In this document: positions 1 to 9,454 of the stretch, piece after piece
How the letters are laid out: the number at the start of each line of letters is the position of its first letter
Numbering within the stretch: position 1 is the first letter of the stretch
Assembly (NCBI RefSeq): GCF_045679555.1
Contig: NC_092091.1
Location: 85,123,094 to 85,187,093 of the forward strand
Direction: 5' to 3'
DNA from: Salvelinus alpinus
Taxonomy: Eukaryota; Chordata; Actinopteri; Salmoniformes; Salmonidae
Length of the DNA stretch: 64,000 nucleotides
The notes under the pieces: model-generated
What the model saw: the letters and a program-made list of their open reading frames with translations, nothing else
What the model was told of the DNA's origin: nothing
Databases searched by the model: none
Position numbers and translations under genes: made by a program

Positions 1-129
1 TGTCACCACCATGGATATTTAAGTTATATAGTCTACCAAGTGTCAATGTCACCACCATGATTGTTTAAGTTATATAGTCTACCAAGTGTTAATGTCACCA
101 CCATGGATGTTTAAGTTATATATTCTACC
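1..129. repeat. 46-bp minisatellite, left part
   Basis: Nearly three tandem copies of a 46-bp unit that contains CACCACCATGGATG and AAGTTATATAGTCTACCAAG. The array resumes after 3288, so it was one array before an LTR element inserted into it. No coding content. Confidence 0.9.
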
Positions 130-134
130 AAGTG
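130..134. other. Target site duplication AAGTG (left)
   Basis: AAGTG directly precedes the TG of the left LTR and is repeated at 3284-3288 directly after the CA of the right LTR. A 5-bp duplication is what Gypsy-type integrases leave. Confidence 0.85.
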
Positions 135-605
135 TGTCACGTTCCTGACCTGTTTTCCTTGTTTTTGTATGTGTTTAGTTGGTCAGGGCGTGAGTTGGGG
201 TGGGCATTCTATGTTATGTGTTTCTATGTTGGGTTAAATCTGTTGCCTGATATGGTTCTCAATTAGAGGCAGGTGTTTGACGTTTCCTCTGATTGAGAAC
301 TATATTAAGGTAGGCTGTTCTCACTGTTTGTTTGTGGGTGATTGTGTCTGTGTCACCACACGGGACTGTTTCATGTTCATTCGTTTGGTTAGGCTGTTCC
401 TGTTCGTGCGTTCTTTGTGTTATATTGTAAGTTCTCAAGTTCAGGTCTGTCTACGTCGTTTTGTTGTTTTTGTAATCTATTCAAGTGTTCTTCGTATTTT
501 CGTCTTGTTTAAATAAATTCTTTATGTCTGCATACAACGCTGCGTGTTGGTCCGATCCCTACTCCTTCTCCTCATCCGAGGAGGAGGAATTAGACAGCCG
601 TTACA
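135..605 (+). repeat. 5' LTR of non-autonomous element
   Basis: 471 bp, TG...CA ends. It carries a TATA-like TATATTAA at about 301 and AATAAA at 512-517, which set the likely promoter and poly(A) signal. It shares a CTCAATTAGAGGCAG...CTCTGATTGAGA module with the unrelated-looking solo LTR at 39754-40131. Confidence 0.85.
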
Positions 606-898
606 GAATCACCCACCTACCAAGGACCAAGCGGCGTGGGAGAAAGCAACAGCGATCGCAGGATTTCTGGACATGGGAGGAAATATTGGACGGTAAAGGT
701 CCATGGGCACAGCGAGGAGAATATCGCCGCCCCAAAGCTGAGCTGGAGGCAGCGAAAGCAGAGAGGCGGCGTTTTGAGGAGCGAAGCCCGGAAGCAGGAG
801 AAGGATCTGGGCTACACTACGTGGGAGGAGATCGACAGGTGGGCGATCGACCCAAGGAGAGTGCCGGAGCCCGCCTGGGATTCTCTGGCGCAGTGTGA
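524..898 (+). CDS. Short acidic/basic ORF starting in the LTR
   Basis: Starts at ATG 524 inside the LTR (MSAYNAACWSDPYS), followed by an acidic SSSEEEELD run and a basic TKRRGRKQQR run, then a charged, probably helical segment (ELEAAKAERRRFEER). The same start is present in the 3' LTR. After about residue 90 the sensible reading moves to another frame (the ORF to 983, with YTTWEEIDRWAID), so this copy has a frameshift. It may be the N-terminus of a gag-like protein of this family. I do not recognise a known domain. I chose ATG 524 over the in-frame ATG at 485 because the latter lies in AT-rich LTR sequence. Confidence 0.4.
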   Translation: MSAYNAACWSDPYSFSSSEEEELDSRYRITHLPRTKRRGRKQQRSQDFWTWEEILDGKGPWAQRGEYRRPKAELEAAKAERRRFEERSPEAGEGSGLHYVGGDRQVGDRPKESAGARLGFSGAV

Positions 899-991
899 GG
901 AGGGATACCGGCGAATGGAGGCAGCACGACGACGCGGTAGGAAGCCTGTTAGTCAAGCCCACTTGGGGGGGGGGGGGGGCTAAAGGGTAGT

Positions 992-1327
992 GTGGCGAAG
1001 TTAGGTAGGAGACCTGCGCCAACTTCCCGATCTTACCGTGGAGAGCGAGAGTACGGGCAGACACCGTGTTATGCGGTAGAGCGCACGGTGTCTCCTGTAC
1101 GTGTGCATAGCCCGGTGCGGGTTATTCTACCTCCCCGCACTGGCAGGGCTAGATTGAGTATTGAGCCGGATGTCATGAAGCCGGCCCAACGCATCTGGCC
1201 TCCAGTGCGTCTCCTCGGGCCGGCACACATGGCACCAGCCTTACGCATGGTGTCCCCGGTTCGCCTACATAGCCCAGTGCGGGTTATTCCACCTCCCCGC
1301 ACTGGTCGGGCTACGGGGAGCATATAA
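992..1327 (+). pseudogene. Upstream part of the proline/arginine-rich ORF
   Basis: 111 codons in the same frame as the ORF at 1427-2875, and made of the same kind of repeats (VRVHSPVRV, PPRTGRA). A TAA at 1325-1327 separates them. The two probably formed one reading frame in the parental element. No known domain. Confidence 0.35.
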
Positions 1328-1426
1328 CCAGGTAAGGTTGGGCAGGCTCAGTGCTCAAGGGAGCCAGTACGCCTGCATGGTCCGGTATATCCGGCGCCAC
1401 CTCCCCGCCCCAGCCCAGTACCACCA

Positions 1427-2875
1427 GTGCTTACTCCACGCACCAGGCTTCCTGTGCGTCTCCAGAGCCCTGTTCCTCCTCCACGCACTAGCCCTATGGT
1501 GCGTGTCTTCAGCCCGGTACTACCAGTTCCGGCACCACGCACCAAGCCTCCTGTGCGTCTCCAGAGTCCTGTGCGTCCTGTTGCTGCTCCCCGCACTAGC
1601 CTGAAGGTGCGTGTCCTTAGCCCGGTACCTCCAGTTCCGGCACCACGCACCGGGCCTACAGTGCGCCTCAGCCGGCCAGAGTCTGCCGTCTGCCCAGCGG
1701 CGCCTGAACTGCCCGTCTGCCCAACGCCGTCTGAGCTGTCCGTCTGCCAAGCGCCGCCTGAACTGCCCGTCTGTACTGAGCCTTCAAAGCCGCCCGTCTG
1801 TACTGAGCCTTCAAAGCCGCCCGTCTGTCCTGAGCCTTCAGAGCCGTCCGCCAGACAGGAGCCGCCAGAGCCGTCCGCCAGACAGGAGCCGCCAGAGCCG
1901 TCCGCCAGACAGGAGCCGCCAGAGCCGTCCGCCAGACAGGAGCCGCCAGAGCCGTCCGCCAGACAGGAACAGCCAGAGCCGTCCGCCAGACCGGAGCAGC
2001 CAGAGCCGTCCGCCAGACAGGAGCAGCCAGAGCCGTCCGCCAGACAGGAGCAGCCAGAGCCGTCCGCCAGACAGGAGCAGCCAGAGCCGTCCGCCAGACA
2101 GGAGCAGCCAGAGCCGTCCGCCAGACAGGAGCAGCCAGAGCCGTCCGCCAGACAGGAGCAGCCAGAGCCGTCCGCCAGACAGGAGCAGCCAGAGCCGTCC
2201 GCCAGACAGGAGCAGCCAGAGCCGTCCGCCAGACAGGAGCAGCCAGAGCCGTCCGCCAGACAGGAGCAGCCAGAGCCGTCCGCCAGACAGGAGCAGCCAG
2301 AGCCGTCCGCCAGACAGGAGCAGCCAGAGCCGTCCGCCAGACAGGAGCAGCCAGAGCCGCCCGCCAGCCATGAGCAGCCAGAGCCGCCCGCCAGCCATGA
2401 GCAGCCAGAGCCGCCCGCCAGCCATGAGCAGCCAGAGCCGCCCGCCAGCCATGAGCAGCCAGAGCCGCCCGCCAGCCATGAGCAGCCAGAGCCGCCCGCC
2501 AGCCATGAGCAGCCAGAGCCGCCAGCCAGCCATGAGCAGCCCCTCATTCCGGAGCTGCCCCTCAGTCCGGTGTTGCCCCTCAGTCCGGTGCTGCCCCTTA
2601 GTCCGGTGCTGCCCCTTAGTCCGGTGCTGCCCCTTAATCCAGTGGGGTTAATTTGGAGGGTGGCCATTTGGAGGAGGCTGCGGAAGCGGGGATTGACTAT
2701 GGTGGGGTGGGGACCACGTCCGGAGCCGCCACCGTGGACAGATGCCCATCCAGACCCTCCCCTAGACTTTAGGTGGTGCGCTCGGAGTTCGCACCTTGGG
2801 GGGGGGGGTTCTGTCACGTTCCTGACCTGTTTTCCTTGTTTTTGTATGTGTTTAGTTGGTCAGGGCGTGAGTTGA
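1427..2875 (+). CDS. Proline-rich repeat ORF of the LTR element
   Basis: 482 codons. The N-terminal third has PVRLQSPV / APRT motifs, the middle has SELSVCQAPPELPVC repeats, then about 26 copies of a 9-residue P-E-P-S-A-R-Q-E-Q unit that change to PEPPASHEQ near the end, and last PLSPVLP repeats. The ORF runs into the 3' LTR. The composition suggests an unstructured, gag-position protein. Length is dominated by a 27-bp tandem array whose period is a multiple of three, which keeps any frame open, so coding status is uncertain. The opposite-strand ORF over the same array is a shadow. Confidence 0.35.
   Translation: MLTPRTRLPVRLQSPVPPPRTSPMVRVFSPVLPVPAPRTKPPVRLQSPVRPVAAPRTSLKVRVLSPVPPVPAPRTGPTVRLSRPESAVCPAAPELPVCPTPSELSVCQAPPELPVCTEPSKPPVCTEPSKPPVCPEPSEPSARQEPPEPSARQEPPEPSARQEPPEPSARQEPPEPSARQEQPEPSARPEQPEPSARQEQPEPSARQEQPEPSARQEQPEPSARQEQPEPSARQEQPEPSARQEQPEPSARQEQPEPSARQEQPEPSARQEQPEPSARQEQPEPSARQEQPEPSARQEQPEPSARQEQPEPPASHEQPEPPASHEQPEPPASHEQPEPPASHEQPEPPASHEQPEPPASHEQPEPPASHEQPLIPELPLSPVLPLSPVLPLSPVLPLSPVLPLNPVGLIWRVAIWRRLRKRGLTMVGWGPRPEPPPWTDAHPDPPLDFRWCARSSHLGGGGSVTFLTCFPCFCMCLVGQGVS
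1843..2545 (+). repeat. 27-bp in-frame tandem array
   Basis: About 26 units of 27 bp built on GAGCCGTCCGCCAGACAGGA. Unit variants are ordered: CCGCCAGAG first, then CAGCCAGAG, then CCCGCCAGCCATGAG for the last seven. This ordering points to stepwise local expansion. Confidence 0.9.
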
Positions 2876-3283
2876 GGTGGGCATTCTATGTTATGTGTTT
2901 CTATGTTGAGTTAAATGTGTTGCCTGATATGGTTCTCAATTAGGGGCAGGTGTTTGACGTTTCCTCTGATTGAGAACCATATTAAGGTAGGCTGTTTGTG
3001 GGTGATTGTGTTCCTGTGTCTGTGTCTGTGGCATCACACGGGATTGTTTCGTGTTCGTTCGTTTGGTTAGTCTGTTTCTGTTCGTGCGTTCTTCGTGTTA
3101 TATTGTAAGTTCTCATGTTCAGGTCTGTCTACGTCGTTTTGTTGTTTTTGTAATCTATTCAAGTGTTCTTTGTATTTTCGTCTTGTTTAAATAAATTCTT
3201 TATGTCTGCATACAACGCTGCGTGTTGGTCCGATCCCTACTCCTTCTCCTCATCCGAGGAGGAGGAATTAGACAGCCGTTACA
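2812..3283 (+). repeat. 3' LTR of non-autonomous element
   Basis: 472 bp, begins TGTCACGTTCC and ends CCGTTACA, with AATAAA at 3190-3195. It aligns along its length to 135-605 with scattered substitutions and one small rearranged stretch near the TGTGTCTGTG repeats. Confidence 0.85.
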
Positions 3284-3288
3284 AAGTG

Positions 3289-3478
3289 TTAATGTCACCA
3301 CCATGGATGTTTAAGTTATATAGTCTACCAAGTGTTAATGTCACCACCATGGATGTTTAAGTTATATAGTCTACCAAGTGTTAATGTCACCACCATGGAT
3401 GTTTAAGTTATATATTCTACCAAGTGTTAATGTCACCACCATGGATGTTTAAGTTATATATTCTACCAAGTGTTAATT
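3289..3478. repeat. 46-bp minisatellite, right part
   Basis: About four more copies of the 46-bp unit seen at 1-129, interrupted by the LTR element. Confidence 0.9.
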
Positions 3479-3845
3479 TCTATCCTACTGTGATACTTGT
3501 GAGTTGATGTGATGTTGTGATGATTTCTAACAGATACACCTTGATGTTGTTTTGTCCTTTTCTGATTCTACTTGAATAAACTCAAGACTTGAATGTAGTT
3601 TGTAGTCATTTACTTCCATATAGGGTCGTTGTTTACAGACACAGCTGTAGGCTGACCTGACCCCAACCCCAACCCCAACAATGAACCTGACATGCAGCAT
3701 CATATCTGTCAAAGAGGGGGGAGGCGGGAGGAAGAGAGCAACTGGAGGAGGAGCGAGAGCAAGATAGTTCTTACTCACAGACAGACTGGGTTGGTAGAAG
3801 GAGACAGGGGAGGAGGGAGAGAGAGACAAACATTTAAACCAACTG
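3479..3845. other. No gene seen
   Basis: AT-rich sequence, then CCCCAA repeats (about 3660-3680) and a purine-rich stretch (3715-3830). An AATAAA occurs at about 3575 without a recognisable gene end before it. Confidence 0.5.
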
Positions 3846-3915
3846 AATATATTTGTATCACTGACTTCTCACCAGTGATGTCATCATAAGGCTGTCCCAG
3901 TCCAGCCTGACCCTG
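3846..3915 (+). promoter_or_regulatory. Conserved CRE-like block, copy 1
   Basis: Contains GTGATGTCATCA (3875-3886) in a context (CTGACTTCTCACCA before it, CCAG...CCTGACCCTGAC after) that recurs near 48167 and 50602, each time in SRCR-locus flanking or intron sequence. TGATGTCATCA resembles a CREB/ATF site. The function is inferred from conservation between copies only. Confidence 0.4.
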
Positions 3916-4622
3916 ACATTTTTTTTATTTATTTTTTATTTCACCTTTATTTAACCAGGTTGAGAACAAGTTCTCATTTACAACTGCGACCTGGCCAAGA
4001 TAAAGCATAGCAGTGTGAACAGACAACACAGAGTTACACATGGAGTAAACAATAAACAAGTCAATAACATGGTAGAAAAAAAGAGAATCTATATACAATG
4101 TGTGCAAAAGGCATGAGGAGGTAGGCAATAAATCAGATAATTACAATTTAGCAGATTAACACTGGAGTGGTAAATCATCAGATGGTCATGTGCAAGTAGA
4201 GATACTGGTGTGCAAAAAAAGCAGAAAAGGAAATAAAAGCAGTATGGGGGGTGAGGTAGGTAAATTGGGTGGGCTATATACCGATGGACTATGTACAGCT
4301 GCAGCGATCGGTTAGCTGCTCGGATAGCAGATGTTTAAAGTTGTTGAGGGAGATAAAAGTCTCCAACTTCAGAGATTTTTGCAATTCGTTCCAGTCGCAG
4401 GCAGCAGAGAACTGGAAGGAAAGGCGTCCAAATGAGGTTTTGGCTTTAGGGATGATCAGTGAGATACACCTGCTAGAGCGCGTGCTATGGGTGGGTGTAG
4501 CCATCGTGACCAGTGAACTGAGATAAGGCGGCACTTTACCTAGCATAGCCTTGTAGATGACCTGGAGCAAGGGGGTCTGACGGCGAACATGTAGCGAGGG
4601 CCAGCCGACATATAGCATCAGG
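3916..4622 (-). mobile_element. L2-like LINE, 3' end fragment
   Basis: Reads on the - strand. It ends in the TTTATTTCACCTTTATTTAA tail (as seen on +) typical of a salmonid LINE. It contains the C-terminal coding part at 4289-4618 and about 370 bp of 3' UTR. The 5' truncation fits target-primed reverse transcription. It is probably the same family as the LINE at 14930. Confidence 0.75.
4289..4618 (-). pseudogene. LINE reverse transcriptase C-terminus (fragment)
   Basis: 109 residues with GWPSLHVRRQTPLLQ, KVPPYLSSLV and a C-terminal LKLETFISLNNFKHLL, the usual end of L2-type ORF2 beyond the RT domain. No RT catalytic motifs are present in this fragment. Confidence 0.7.
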
Positions 4623-4764
4623 CCTGTTAAGTTGACTTGGGTAACAGACCTCTAGCTTCTACACCACATCCCCCCTTCTCCTGCTCTAACATGAGACCTC
4701 ATCAGTACTCATTTTGGGTGCTGGTACTGTTTATATTGAGGTGCTGGAACATTAAGCCAATATT

Positions 4765-5053
4765 CTATAAGAGATGAACTCAAGCAGTAGAAAGTTAGAG
4801 GTGCTATTATAGGACACACTATGTGTAACGTTGCTGCTCTGTCAGCAGTTTCCTGTGGAGTTTTTCTAATGTCAGTGTTTCCTGTAGGTAGGTGGGTTTA
4901 ACTGATCTTATCTGATTAAAAGTTTGTCACTCATAGAAGTCAGGAAGTAATGAGATAGAAGTCATATAGCCGAGCAGAATGTCTCAACTCTTCAGTCCTC
5001 TCTTCATGACAGTAGACTTGTTTCGCTTAGTGGAGCCCCAGTTAGAGACAGAT
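4765..5053 (+). promoter_or_regulatory. 5' flank of SRCR unit A, duplicated at unit B
   Basis: This stretch aligns with 41490-41784, upstream of the signal-peptide exon of unit B. Both keep GAACTCAAGCAGTAGAAA, TATAGGACACACTATGTG, GCAGTTTCCTGTGGAGTTTT (4845-4864) and TTCATGACAGTAGACTT. TTTCCTGTGG joins an ETS core (GGAA on the other strand) and a RUNX-like TGTGG. A second ETS-like AGGAAGT occurs at about 4943. Transcription start not determined. Confidence 0.45.
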
Positions 5054-5096
5054 ATGATACCTGCAGTGGTACTGATGACCCTGTTGTGGAGCACAG
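5054..5096 (+). CDS. SRCR gene unit A, exon 1 (signal peptide)
   Basis: ATG at 5054 opens MIPAVVLMTLLWST followed by one G before the donor GTAGGA, so the exon ends in phase 1. The short hydrophobic stretch is a signal-peptide core. The matching exon of unit B (41785-41827) encodes a peptide identical at 9 of 14 residues and ends at the same donor. The next exon, 30 nt at 12873-12902, begins in the matching phase. This is the start of a secreted or membrane SRCR protein; the class (WC1/CD163/DMBT1-like) is inferred from the SRCR exons downstream. Confidence 0.65.
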
Positions 5097-5525
5097 GTAG
5101 GAGGCTGTTATATTGATATACACTTGTGACAGTTACTGAGATATTTTTTGATATTGTAAGATATATCATAATTTGCAGGGCTAGTAAAATAACATGCAAC
5201 TGGAAGCAGACAGTAAAAATGTGTCTCAAAGCAGGACAATGATGTGATCACCTGTAAATGTACTTTACTGTAGCCTAACTGTCCATCTGGGGACAGGCAC
5301 TAATGTCAGTTAAGTTGTGATGGTGTCATGCATCTGACTGTTGTATATTCAGTGTGTCAATGATTGATTGTATCTGTCCCTATGTAAATGAGTGAGAGTA
5401 TATTTAATATTTAATATTGGTCTAATGTTAGAGCAGGAGAAGGGGGGGGGGGGTGTCGATGCCAGAGGTCTGTGACCTGAGTCAAGCTCAACAGGCCTGA
5501 TGCTACATGTCAGGAAGAGAAAGAG
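5097..5525 (+). other. Intron 1 segment shared with unit B
   Basis: Sequence from about 5125 to 5520 (TACTGAGATAT, GCAGGGCTAGTAAAATAACA, CTTTACTGTAGCCTAACTGT) is repeated at 45250-45620. In unit B, DNA-element and LINE insertions (41834-45245) separate it from exon 1. This ties the two units to one ancestral segment. Confidence 0.7.
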
Positions 5526-5735
5526 AACGAGAGAGTGAAAGGAGGGGGTGGTGAGGGCAGAGGAGAGAGAGAGGAGGGGAGGGGACAGAGCATAGCTGAG
5601 GGAAGTAGGGGGTGGGGAGGGCAGAGGAGAGAGAGGAGGGGAGGGGACAGAGCATAGCTGAGGGAAGTAGGGGGTGGGGAGGGCAGAGGAGAGAGAGGAG
5701 GGAAGGGGACAGAGCATAGCTGAGGGAAGTAGGCG
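5526..5735. repeat. 62-bp purine-rich tandem repeat
   Basis: Three copies of a GA-rich unit marked by AGAGCATAGCTGAGGGAAGT at about 5587, 5649 and 5711. Unit B keeps a single related copy near 45735. Confidence 0.85.
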
Positions 5736-6103
5736 TGATCCTGAAAAATACAAAAATGTTTTTTTTTACTTTTTTGGAAAACCATTTCCCCCCCCTGCCC
5801 TTCTGGCAGCTCTATGGGCCTTGCACAGCTGGTGAGCAACCAGCCCCTGATTACTCACCAACTCCCAGTCAGCCACAATTAGTCCTGGCCGGAGAGCCCG
5901 TCGAGACCTGGCACGTCCAGCAGATGGAGCAATCGGCTCGTGATGTATACTCTGTCTGTCACCAGGCCTCGACGAGTCTCTCCCTGGTGGCTGACCTGCT
6001 GTACGCCACACCCACTAGTAGTCCAGTACTGTATCAGTGGTTTGATATAGCCTTCTGTAGCGAGCCCAACATTAACTTCTTACCTATAGGTCTACATCAT
6101 CAT
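5736..6103. other. No gene seen
   Basis: Moderately GC-rich stretch with no homologue elsewhere in the window and no convincing exon. It may be an interspersed repeat I do not recognise. Confidence 0.4.
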
Positions 6104-6515
6104 CCTCTGTCTGCATCCTAATCCCTACCTGTAGTCTACCTACCTCTGGTATAATGCATTTCCACCTCTCACTCCATCAGTGTTGCTCTGTCTGCATCCT
6201 AATCCCTACCTGTAGTCTACCTACCTCTGGTATAATGCATTTCCACCTCTCACTCCATCAGTGTTACTCTGTCTGCATCCTAATCCCTACCTGTAGTCTA
6301 CCTACCTCTGGTATAATGCATTTCCACCTCTCACTCCATCAGTGTTGCTCTGTCTGCATCCTAATCCCTACCTGTAGTCTACCTACCTCTGGTATAATGC
6401 ATTTCCACCTCTCACTCCATCAGTGTTGCTCTGTCTGCATCCTAATCCCTACCTGTAGTCTACCTACCTCTGGTATAATGCATTTCCACCTCTCACTCCA
6501 TCAGTGTTGCTTGTC
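6104..6515. repeat. 81-bp minisatellite
   Basis: Five copies of an 81-bp unit (CTGCATCCTAATCCCTACC...CTCACTCCATCAGTGTTG). The 125-residue ORF across it is a by-product of the period being divisible by three. Confidence 0.95.
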
Positions 6516-7665
6516 CATCTTCCTGAATTAAAAGATGAACAGATCAATATTGCTGCATAAGGTCATTAAATATTGCTAAGTTATTTATCTATAGTGTGGA
6601 TGTAGGGCTGTTTTTAGTATATAATGAGCACCCAGATGCTGCGTAGGCAACACAATAATATCAGACAGACAAACTGGCCCGTGCTGCCTTCGTGTTGACT
6701 ACTATGTTGCAATATGAATATTCTCAGAGTTGTCTTGTTGATACTAAATGTTTCAGTTTCTCCTAGACACCTCGTTCATTTATACAATGTTTCAATATTA
6801 TCAGAGCCACCTTGTTGATGCAATGCTTCAGTATTCACAGAACGTTTCCTTTCGCTGGTGAATAATGCAGACAGGCAAATACAAAATGAGCTGGGTGCAG
6901 ACATCATAAGGAACATCTCTGAATGCAGAGCAACACTTTTGTTGGGAAGCACATGAGACAATGACACTGTCATAGTACACAATACGAACCGCTCCACAAG
7001 GGTGACTTCATATACATTATAGCAGGGGGTCGGCAACGTTTTTCATGAGTGACAATTTACAATTGATCCTACAATTTCTAAAGATCTGCGTGACTGTAAT
7101 TATTTCCATATAAGTATTTTATGCTACTCAACTGTGCCCAAAAAATGTTTAACTGCCCGCAACCTGAATATTTGTAGCTGGCTACTGGACAGAAACGTTG
7201 TTCATTCAACCACAGGCCACGGAGCCCCACTATGTATTGCCTTCCTGTATGGAGGCGCTGTCCAATCAGCGGTGCAGGTTAAGGTAAAGGTTAAATATTG
7301 TATTGTTTTTGTTCATTTCTGAGTGATGTTCTATCGATTCCCTGCGTCATTTCATGTTTTCATGTGTATCTGAGTTATTTGCCTTCAAGCAGGCAGAAAT
7401 ATGTCCGGTATGACGTAGCACCGTGATAAAGTCTCTCACTACACTGGAAGTTAATAGGAATATGACTTTTAGATCGCCAAAACGTTATTCATACACGTCA
7501 GATTTCAATAATGGACGATATAACTCGGGAGGTCTTCTCTTGAATGAGCCATTGATCATATTTCTGTGATGTTCCTGCCTTTGGAAATTGGTTATTTAAC
7601 GGAGGGTCTAATACGTTTCTCCTATTTGTCTGCCTCTTTAGTCCAGGATGCATTGCGTGGTGCCT
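6516..7665. other. Intron 1 of unit A, no gene seen
   Basis: AT-rich sequence. Short partial repeats such as CTTGTTGAT...TTTCAGT occur near 6735-6830. No splice-bounded exon or RNA gene recognised. Confidence 0.5.
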
Positions 7666-7669
7666 TTGC

Positions 7670-8010
7670 CAGTGTAACGGATGTGAAAGACGCCGTAAAG
7701 TTATACTGTTACATTGATGCTGTTGACCCGGATCACTGGTTGCTGCGGAAAAAGGAGGAGGTTGAAAGGGGGGTGTGTGTAACGGATGTGAAATGGCTAG
7801 CTAGTTAGCGGGTACGCGCTACTAGCATTTCAATCAGTTACGTCACTTGCTCTGAAACCTAGATGTAGTGTTGCCCCTTGCTCTGCGAGGGCCGCGGCTT
7901 TTGTGGAGCGATGGGTAACGACGCTTCGTGGGTGACAGTTGTTGATGTGTGCAGAGGGTCCCTGGTTCGCGCCCCTATCGGGGCGAGGGGACGCCGTAAA
8001 GTTATACTAC
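7670..8010. repeat. Composite repeat with duplicated junctions
   Basis: TGTAACGGATGTGAAA occurs at about 7674 and 7778, and GACGCCGTAAAGTTATAC at about 7690 and 7990. Between them lies a GC-rich stretch (GGGCCGCGGCTTTTGTGGAG) with a box-B-like GGTTCGCGCC at about 7963. The pattern looks like a small element inserted within, or duplicated with, its flanks. Confidence 0.5.
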
Positions 8011-8068
8011 ATTTTTACATCTTATCCAGAGCGACTTACAGTAGAGTGCATACATTTTTATTACATTT

Positions 8069-8302
8069 TTACATACTGAGACAAGGATATCCCTACCGCC
8101 AAACCCTCCCTACCGGCCAAACCCTCCCTAACCCGGACGACGCTATGCCAATTGTGCGTCGCCCCACGGATCTCCCGGTTGCGGCCGGCTGCGACAGAGC
8201 CTGGGCGCGAACCCAGCCCAGCCTGGGCGCGAACCCAGAGACTCTGGTGGCGCAGCTAGCACTGCGATGCAGTGCCCTAGACCACTGCGCCACCCGGGAG
8301 AC
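8069..8302 (-). repeat. tRNA-derived SINE (salmonid type)
   Basis: On the - strand it starts CCCGGGTGGCGCAGTGGTCT (A-box-like) and continues to a box-B-like GGTTCGCGCC, then a tRNA-unrelated body and a short AT-rich tail. The box-B region GCCTGGGCGCGAACCCAG (+ strand) is duplicated about 20 bp apart near 8199 and 8221. The family may be the tRNA-Leu-related salmonid SINE called SlmI; that name is from memory and less certain than the tRNA origin. Confidence 0.75.
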
Positions 8303-8624
8303 CCCGTTACACTGTTACACCAGAGACATTATAGAAAGGAGAAAGGAATCCAATTTAATGGTACAATGTATAACGCCCTTCCCAGCAGACTGTTGACCAA
8401 TCACGTTCAAGTTGTCATGCTGCGTCACGCGGTTGTTAAGATAATCGTCACGCAATCCCTTCTCATAGTCAGTGTACTTTATGTCGAGAAATGTGCCTAT
8501 TTTCTTCGAAAGTATGTAATGCCACGATTCCAAAGCTATACGATACTACAGATAGCAAGTTAATTACCTCACATCTCGGAAAAGATTAGTAATGTTGTAC
8601 TTCTTGTTGACTAAATTCGTGTAA

Positions 8625-9265
8625 ATGTTAGGTTTTTGAGCTAGCGCCCAGTAAACTCCCATTCACTCCGTGAAGGAGAGCGATCCCTGTCCCAGAACCG
8701 CCCAGAATGCACCGCGTGGGCCAATGACGTAGCATCGTCATGGTTTCCCATCTCCTCAAAAGTATATCTGCGTTGTGATTTAAACTCCACTCTGTGAGAC
8801 ATCGATCTGCAGGTTGAATATGGTGAGATTTGAGACTCCTAAATTGATAGTGCAGTTTGTTTAGGTGAGATCATTACATTGTGGATTTTGTACTCGATTT
8901 GAGCTGCAACAGATTTCCTCAACGATTTTCCATATTTCTACCAACCTTATTATAACGCAGAAAGGAAAGATCTGTTAACAAAAATGATTGTTCTCACACA
9001 TTAGTGTTATTTAACACAGTAAATTAAAAAGAATGAGTGGTTGCGGGTGGATTTTTCCTTTAATGTGTAGATTTTCCTTTTGTATTTCATAATTTTCTTC
9101 ATTCTTTGCTTGAGTCTGTTTGTCGTTATGCGTCCTTGTCGATTGAAGGCCTAAGTAATTCCTTTGATGTCTGCCTTTTTATATTTTTACATATAAAAAA
9201 AATTACATTCCCAGTCAGCTGTTTTATGCTCTGGTGTCTTTCACATTGATGTGGATATTTGAAGT
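8625..9265 (+). repeat. Intron 1 segmental duplication, copy A
   Basis: Aligns with 46790-47480 (TTTTTGAGCTAG, CCACTCTGTGAGACA, GATCTGCAGGTTGAATATGG, AACCTTATTATAACGC, GATTGAAGGCCTAAG). The copies differ by indels, including an extra stretch in the unit B copy (about 47045-47140). No exon apparent. Confidence 0.8.
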
Positions 9266-9283
9266 CAGCCGTTGAAGCTTGTA

Positions 9284-9452
9284 AATTCAGCAACAAAAAA
9301 AAGAGGTCCCTTTTTCAGGACCCTGTCTTTCAATGATCATTTGTAAAAATCCAAATAACTTCACAGATCTTCATTGTAAAGGGTTTAAACACTGTTTCCC
9401 ATGCTTGTTCAGTGAAACATAAACAATTAATGAACAAGCACCTATGGAACGG
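9284..9452 (+). mobile_element. Tc1-like transposon fragment
   Basis: About 170 bp matching the left end of a common fish Tc1-like element (AGGTCCCTTTTTCAGGACCC, TTCACAGATCTTCATTGTAA, CATGCTTGTTCAGTGAA). No transposase is left. It is absent from the matching unit B segment, so it probably inserted after the duplication. Confidence 0.75.
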
Positions 9453-9454
9453 TC

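Larger units (their letters stand above)
135..3283 (+). mobile_element. Complete non-autonomous LTR retrotransposon
   Basis: The two LTRs (135-605 and 2812-3283) start TGTCACG and end GTTACA, and the whole is flanked by AAGTG duplications. The interior is only about 2.2 kb and I see no protease, reverse transcriptase, RNase H or integrase motif. It must therefore depend on enzymes supplied by another element. A G-run just before the right LTR (about 2797-2809) is the likely polypurine tract. The LTRs differ by a few percent plus a small indel, so the insertion is not very recent. Interior ORFs are described separately. Confidence 0.85.

Noticed and set aside
1348..2817. 489-residue ORF on the - strand over the 27-bp array (SGCSCLADG repeats)
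   Set aside because: A period of 27 bp keeps several frames open on both strands. No start context or domain supports coding on this strand.
5735..6121. 128-residue ORF as a gene
   Set aside because: No homologous domain, starts in AT-rich intron and runs into a minisatellite; could be old repeat.
6154..6531. 125-residue ORF of 27-residue repeats
   Set aside because: Product of the 81-bp minisatellite.
8069..8302. Functional tRNA gene on the - strand
   Set aside because: A- and B-box-like sequences sit in a SINE with a body and tail; no complete cloverleaf seen.
7878..8396. 172-residue ORF
   Set aside because: Crosses a composite repeat and the antisense of a SINE.
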